This document shows positions 59,163 through 64,000 of a stretch of DNA of 64,000 bases, in pieces. The notes beneath the pieces were generated by a model. The model did not search any database and was not told the origin of the DNA. It saw only the letters and a list, made by a program, of their open reading frames with translations. The stretch's first letter is position 1; each line of letters begins with the position of its first letter. Source of the DNA: Microcebus murinus (lineage: Eukaryota; Chordata; Mammalia; Primates; Cheirogaleidae). A program made the position numbers and the translations under genes. The stretch spans positions 55,632,501-55,696,500 of the forward strand of contig NC_134111.1 in assembly GCF_040939455.1 (NCBI RefSeq), in the 5' to 3' direction.

Positions 59163-60208
59163 TCACTTTATATTATAGAAATCAACATTGCTAATTCTTG
59201 TTGACACTGAATTCTGTTTCTACGTGTCAGTTTACTTACAAGCCATTTAAATATGACTTATCATTTCTTCAATAGCCTTTTTGAAAATTGAGAATTAACC
59301 TCTTGAGGATTAATTTGCCAATTTGTGGAAATTTTGAGTTGATAATGGCCACTAATGTTGCATAAACATGGGTGAAGCTTGGAGAAGCACTCTGTGCTTG
59401 CAAAACAGATCTGGACAGAAGTGCTCTGTTTAAAAAAGAATTAAAAAAAAGAGGCAACAGTAATCATCAAATTAATTAGAAGAAAGAACTCATTTAAAAT
59501 CCTATAATATCACTCCTTTGTAAATAATCCTAAAACCTAAATTAGGACTAAATGGAGTTTATCTTACTAATAAATAAAAACTGCTTTTGAGAAAACAAAG
59601 CTTGAATTTGTAAAATAGTGTAAGGTTTTTCTACAATTTTTCTTCAAAATTTTGTCTATCAAAATAGAATTTTTCTTTTCCTAATCTGTTTGTTATATCT
59701 CATCATGAATGTGAAGTTTTTTAATGTCAATAGAAATAGGTTAACATTTTCAAAAACGTGAAGGAAAAAGACCTACTTCGAAAGTACCAAATTTAGACAA
59801 CATAAAGTTTCTACTATGGGTCTATTATCTATATAAAATTAATTCTGTGATTAAAGACAAATTAGGTGTTGTTTACATCTTTCAGGCTGAATACTCCTAT
59901 GAGAGATAAAGACACAATAAAAGCACTACAAGATTAATGCTAAAACAATGACAGGAAAATAAAAGGTGCTTACCTGTAAGTCATTTTGAAATGATCATGT
60001 TTCTATGTGCATTTGAAAAGGAAGGGGAGAGATACAAAGTAGGTTAACTGAAGTTATTTTTAGCAATGGAATGACAAATTATTGGATTGCTAAAAAATCA
60101 GAAAAAAATGCCTTAATAGTTAGCAGGTTTAGGTATGACAATTGAATCACTAAAGTAGAAAATAAGCAACAAAGAACCCAGTTTATAAATTATCTTAAGC
60201 AATCCATA
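59163..60208. other. Unique sequence
   Basis: AT-rich, no gene or repeat recognised. Confidence 0.3.
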
Positions 60209-60210
60209 TA

Positions 60211-61464
60211 TGTTATTAAGTATATAATATCCAATTTCCTTAAGTACTAAGTTTAATGATTAATATCTCTGACATTTTACTTTGATACTTTTGGTTTTAT
60301 TTTTGTCGTGAAGGTGCATCCTCAGTCTTTCAAATGCACATTTTGGCTTGTGATTATCTTTCGCATTATTTTTAGAGCAATTTTTGTGAAACCATGGATA
60401 AGGAAAAAAAAATTGATGTTATTTTCGAATATGAGTTCCATCGTGGAACCAATGCAGCACAGAAGCTCAAAATATCAATGAAGTGTTTGGGAAGGATATG
60501 GCTAATAAATCCATAGTATGTCAATGGTTTGAGAAGTTCCATTCTGATGATTTTAATCTGGAAAATGAGCCATGTGGGCGACCTGAGACCAAGGTGGATA
60601 ATGATGAGCTGAAAGCCGTAGTGGAAGCAAATCCATCTCAACCTATATGAGAATTAGCAGCAAGGTTTGACGTTAATATTCCAACAGTATTGGACCATTT
60701 GAAACAAATTAGCAAGGAAAAGAAGCTGGATAAATGGGTTCCACATAAATTAAACCAGCATCAGAAGAGAAATTGTCTGGAAGCTTGCCTTTTTTTGCTG
60801 TAAGTACATAAAGGCGAACCATTTCTACACCATATTGTTATGTGTGATGAAAAATGGATTCTTTTTGACAGTCACAAGCATTCGGCACAATAGTTGGATA
60901 AAGATGAAGTGCTGAAACACAGACCAAAACCGAATATTCATCAAAAAAAGCTAATGGTGTCTGTTTGGTGGTCTAGTCCTGGTATTATCTACTACAGCTT
61001 CATGAAACCTGGTCAGTCGATTACAGCGGATGTCCACTGCAACCAATTGGATGAAATGATGAGGATGCTTGCGAACAGAGACAAGCCAGTCCTCTCGCAA
61101 GACAGCACTCAAACACATGTCGCATAAACAGTGCTGCTCAAATTACAGAAGCTGACTTGGAAACTCTGTCATCCACCATATTCACCAGACCTTGCACTAA
61201 CTGCCTACCACTTCCTCCAGGCTTCAGACCATTTCTTGCAAGGAAAAATATTCAATTCTCAACAAGCTGTGGAAAATGCTTTTTGTGATTTCATCATCAC
61301 TCACTCTCCAGGCTTCTTCGCTGCTGGCATAAACAAGCTACCATAGGATGGCAAAACTGTGTCGATAGTTTAGGCATATATTTTGATTAATTGTACTGCT
61401 TCTTGTTTGAGATATAATAAACTATACTTTTAATTCGAAATCAGACATTTCATACTTAATGACC
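60211..61464 (+). mobile_element. Mariner transposon, nearly full length, dead
   Basis: The element is 1254 bp, the usual mariner length. The left end (tgttattaagtatataatat) and the complemented right end (ggtcattaagtatgaaatgt) match at most positions over about 29 bases. TA lies directly outside at 60209-60210 and 61465-61466, as expected for Tc1/mariner insertion. Between them is one transposase relic on the plus strand. The ends do not resemble the Hsmar1 terminus as I remember it (ttaggt...), so this is another mariner lineage. Confidence 0.85.
60394..61375 (+). pseudogene. Mariner transposase pseudogene
   Basis: The frame starts at ATG 60394 and covers about 327 codons, close to the usual 330-350. 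An N-terminal helix-turn-helix DNA-binding region is followed by the WVPHKLN linker (from WVPHEL in relatives). The first catalytic Asp lies in CDEKW (60846-60848). The second is in SQDS (61101-61103). The third, in the PTDYH-type motif, has changed to Ala (LTAYH, 61203-61205), and its spacing is 33 instead of 34. Stops sit at 60648, 60801, 60891, 61125 and 61344, a frameshift lies near 60455, and a few codons are missing before the second Asp. Known families cut and paste DNA at TA; this copy cannot. Confidence 0.9.
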
Positions 61465-61888
61465 TAAATAGTTCAACTATTTTATTCTATTATCCCACTA
61501 GACATCTTATACTTAGAAAAAACATACAGGGTTGTTCTATGAATACAGTTAGCATATAATCATGGGTTATACTAATTTTGAACCTAATTGAGAAGGGAGG
61601 TAAAGCTTAATAGCTACACATTTTTAGAATGAAAAAAAATGTTTTGAATAGAAGTATTCTCCAGATTTGGTTTCAAAGGCAAAACGAAAGTGAGTAGGAA
61701 AATCATCATCATTACCAAATGATACATGATTGCCAGATTTCTGAAAACTAGCCAAATATGATTGGAAAAAAGCTTTTTGAAAGGTAAAATTAAACTGTTC
61801 TCAAATGTTTAAAGATATTCATGAGCTAAATTTTAATGCTAAGAATAGATATCTTCTGGAATGTAGGATGGTGGGGGGGTTTCCTTTG
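61465..61888. other. No recognised feature
   Basis: Flank of the mariner and the next L1. A run of seven G's is at about 61872-61878. Confidence 0.3.
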
Positions 61889-61889
61889 A

Positions 61890-63745
61890 CATTTATTTAA
61901 TTTTTTTAATTGACAAATAATGATTGTATATATTGATGGGGATACATAGTGATATTTTGATACATATACAGTGATCAGATAAGAGTAATTAACATATCCA
62001 TCATCTCAAACATTTATCATTTCTTTGTGTTGGGAACATTCAGTATCCTCTTTCTAGCTATTAGAAACTATATATTATGGTTAGCTATAGTCATACTACA
62101 GTGGTATAGAACACTAGAATTTATTCCTCCCATCTAGCTGTAATTTTGTATCCTTTAACAAACTCTCCTTATCTGTCTTTTCCTCCTACTCTTCCCAGCC
62201 TATTGTATCCTTTGCTCTACTGTTTACTTCTATAAGATCAACTTTTTTTGTTTAGCTTCACATATGATTGAGGACATGAGGTTTTTAACTTTCTTCCCTG
62301 GCTTATTTCACTTGACATAATGTACTCCAATTCCATCTATGTTGCTGTGAAGGACAAGATTTCATTCTTTTTGATTGCTGAATAGTATTCCATACCACAT
62401 TCTTTATCCATAAGTATGGACACATAAGTATCTTTCCTGCTTGGAATCTGTTTTTGGACACCTAGATTGATTCTGTGTCTTTGCTATCATGAGTAATGCT
62501 GCAATAAACATATGGATGCAGGTATCCCTGTGTTACATTGATTTTTTTTTTCCTTTAGATAGATAGCCAGGAGTGGGATTGCTGGATTGAATGGTAATTC
62601 TAGTTTTAGTTTTTTGAGAAATTTTCATACTGTTTTCTGAAGTAGTTATACTAGTTTGCATTCCCACCAACAGTGTATAAGAGTTCCCTTTTCGCTGCAT
62701 CATCGCCAGTATTTATTATTTTTTGTCATTTTGATAATAGCCATCCTAACTAGGGTGAGATGATACCTCCTTGTGGTTTTGATTTGCGTTTCTCTGATGA
62801 TTACTGATATTCAGCATTTCTTTATGTATTTGTTGGCCATTTGTATGTCTTTTGAGAAATATCTGCTCAGATCATTTGCTCATTTTCAAATCATATTTTT
62901 TTTGTGTGTGTGCTGAGCTGTTTGAGTTCCTTTCATATTCTAAGTATTAATCCCCTGTTAGTTTGTAGATATAATCTCCCATTCTGCAGGTTGTCTTTTC
63001 ACTCTGTTGATTGTTTTCTTTGCTGTGGAGAAGCTTTTTAGCTTGATATAGTCTCATTAGCTTTGTTTTTATGGTTTTTTTTTTTTTTTTTTTTGCTTTT
63101 GTTGCCTGTGCTTTTGAGGTCTTATTCATAAAATTTTTCCCAGGCCAATGTCCTGAATGTTTCCACTATGTTTTCTTCTAGTAGTTTCATTGTTTCCAGT
63201 CTTGTATTTAGGTCTTTGATCCATTTTGAGTTGATTTTTATATAGGGTGAGAGGTGGGGGTTTAGTTTCATTCTTGTGCATATGGACATCCAGTTTTCCC
63301 AGCACCAATTATTAAAGACACTGTCATAAAAAAAAAAACAGGATTTTTTTCTATTTCAATGAAGAATATTATGGGTATTTTAATAGAGATTGCATTGCAT
63401 CTATAGAGTGTTTTGGATAGTATTGTTATTAAAAGTTAGCTCATGAGTATCTTAAAACAGTACTATTTTGAATAAGAGTGGTGAGAGTAGGTAGGCATCC
63501 TTGTCTTGTTTCAGTTCTTAGAGGAAAAGTTTTCAGTTTTTCCCTGTTCAGTAAAATGTTAGTTGTGGGTTTGTCTTTATTAATATGGCCTTTATAATGT
63601 TGAGGTACTTTCCTTCTATACCTAATTTATTAAGAGTTTTTACCATGAAGTGATGTTAAATTTTATCAAAAGCTTATTCTGTGTCTATTGAGATGATAAT
63701 ATGGTTTTTGTTCTTCATTCTATTGATGTGATATATCACATTTAT
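61890..63745 (-). mobile_element. L1 LINE, antisense, 5' truncated
   Basis: The 3' UTR is at the left ('aattgacaaataatgattgt', 'ttgatggggatacatagtga') and ORF2 follows to the right. Minus-strand open pieces at 62947-63129 and 63126-63308 are C-terminal ORF2 segments offset by a frameshift, one ending in 'QDIGLGK', a typical L1 phrase. A T run at 63077-63098 and a gap near 63325 show internal slippage and deletion. The element ends near 63745, so endonuclease and most RT are lost. Confidence 0.85.
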
Positions 63746-64000
63746 ATGCAATTCCAGTAAGTTCCCAGGTGACAGGACCACCTTTTGGTACCTCTGTAGC
63801 TGACAACTAGCACTGGCATTTCCCAGCCTTGGAGTTTGGGGGAAAGTAGCTTTTTTCATCTGAATTCAGTATCAAGTGACATTTTAAACCTTCCTTTGAA
63901 TTCTTTCAGCTCCTTCTCTTTGTGATAGGACACACTAATGGCCCAGATGTCATCTTACCACTTTAACACCTACTTTTCCATCCTAAGATTGTTTTATCTT
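63746..64000. other. Unique sequence to the end of the window
   Basis: Nothing recognised. Confidence 0.3.

Noticed and set aside
60372..60641. 89-codon minus-strand frame
   Set aside because: It is the antisense shadow of the mariner transposase relic.

Overview
The window is nuclear DNA from a mammal, and the SINEs point to a primate. The full Alu at 11213-11498 and the partial one at 12865-13010 carry 'gagcaagagtgagac', 'actctgggagg' and 'gaggttgctgtgagct'. I know this wording from Alus of strepsirrhine primates (lemurs, lorises, galagos), not of monkeys and apes. Older AluJ-like copies, MIR, L2, L1M and MaLR LTRs are the usual ancient mammalian background. The clade is an inference from memory of these families; I ran no search.

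I find no convincing protein-coding gene, tRNA, rRNA or CRISPR. The longest open frame (168 codons, minus strand, 31401-31907) is partly a decayed L1 reverse transcriptase, and most other frames lie in repeats or are chance. The window therefore reads as intergenic or deep-intronic DNA. At most there is one noncoding exon candidate (51034-51229) and a few possible regulatory patches (CRE near 15194, CpG-rich patches near 17690 and 27730-27925).

Layout: 1-5.2 kb is mostly unique with an old LINE relic; 5.2-6.3 kb is a DNA-transposon fossil split by an antisense MaLR LTR, followed by a hAT fossil; 7-15 kb has MIR, three Alus, L1M fragments, a Tigger transposase relic, a TTATTTT-rich MITE and a Tigger-type MITE; 16-23.4 kb is rich in L2 and holds a 152-bp near-perfect inverted duplication (21140-21291 / 21623-21774); 24.6-27 kb has hAT fossils and an LTR nested in a palindromic MITE; 29-31.7 kb is antisense L1; 32-50 kb is mostly unique DNA with MIR, L2, Alu and hAT copies; 50-58.7 kb has a candidate exon and L1M pieces; 58.8-64 kb has an AluJ, a nearly full-length dead mariner and a second antisense L1.

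The two most interesting items are the inverted duplication, whose arms differ at 2 of 152 positions although the surrounding DNA is old, and a mariner whose ends do not resemble Hsmar1 as I remember it. Neither is shown to be a functional system.
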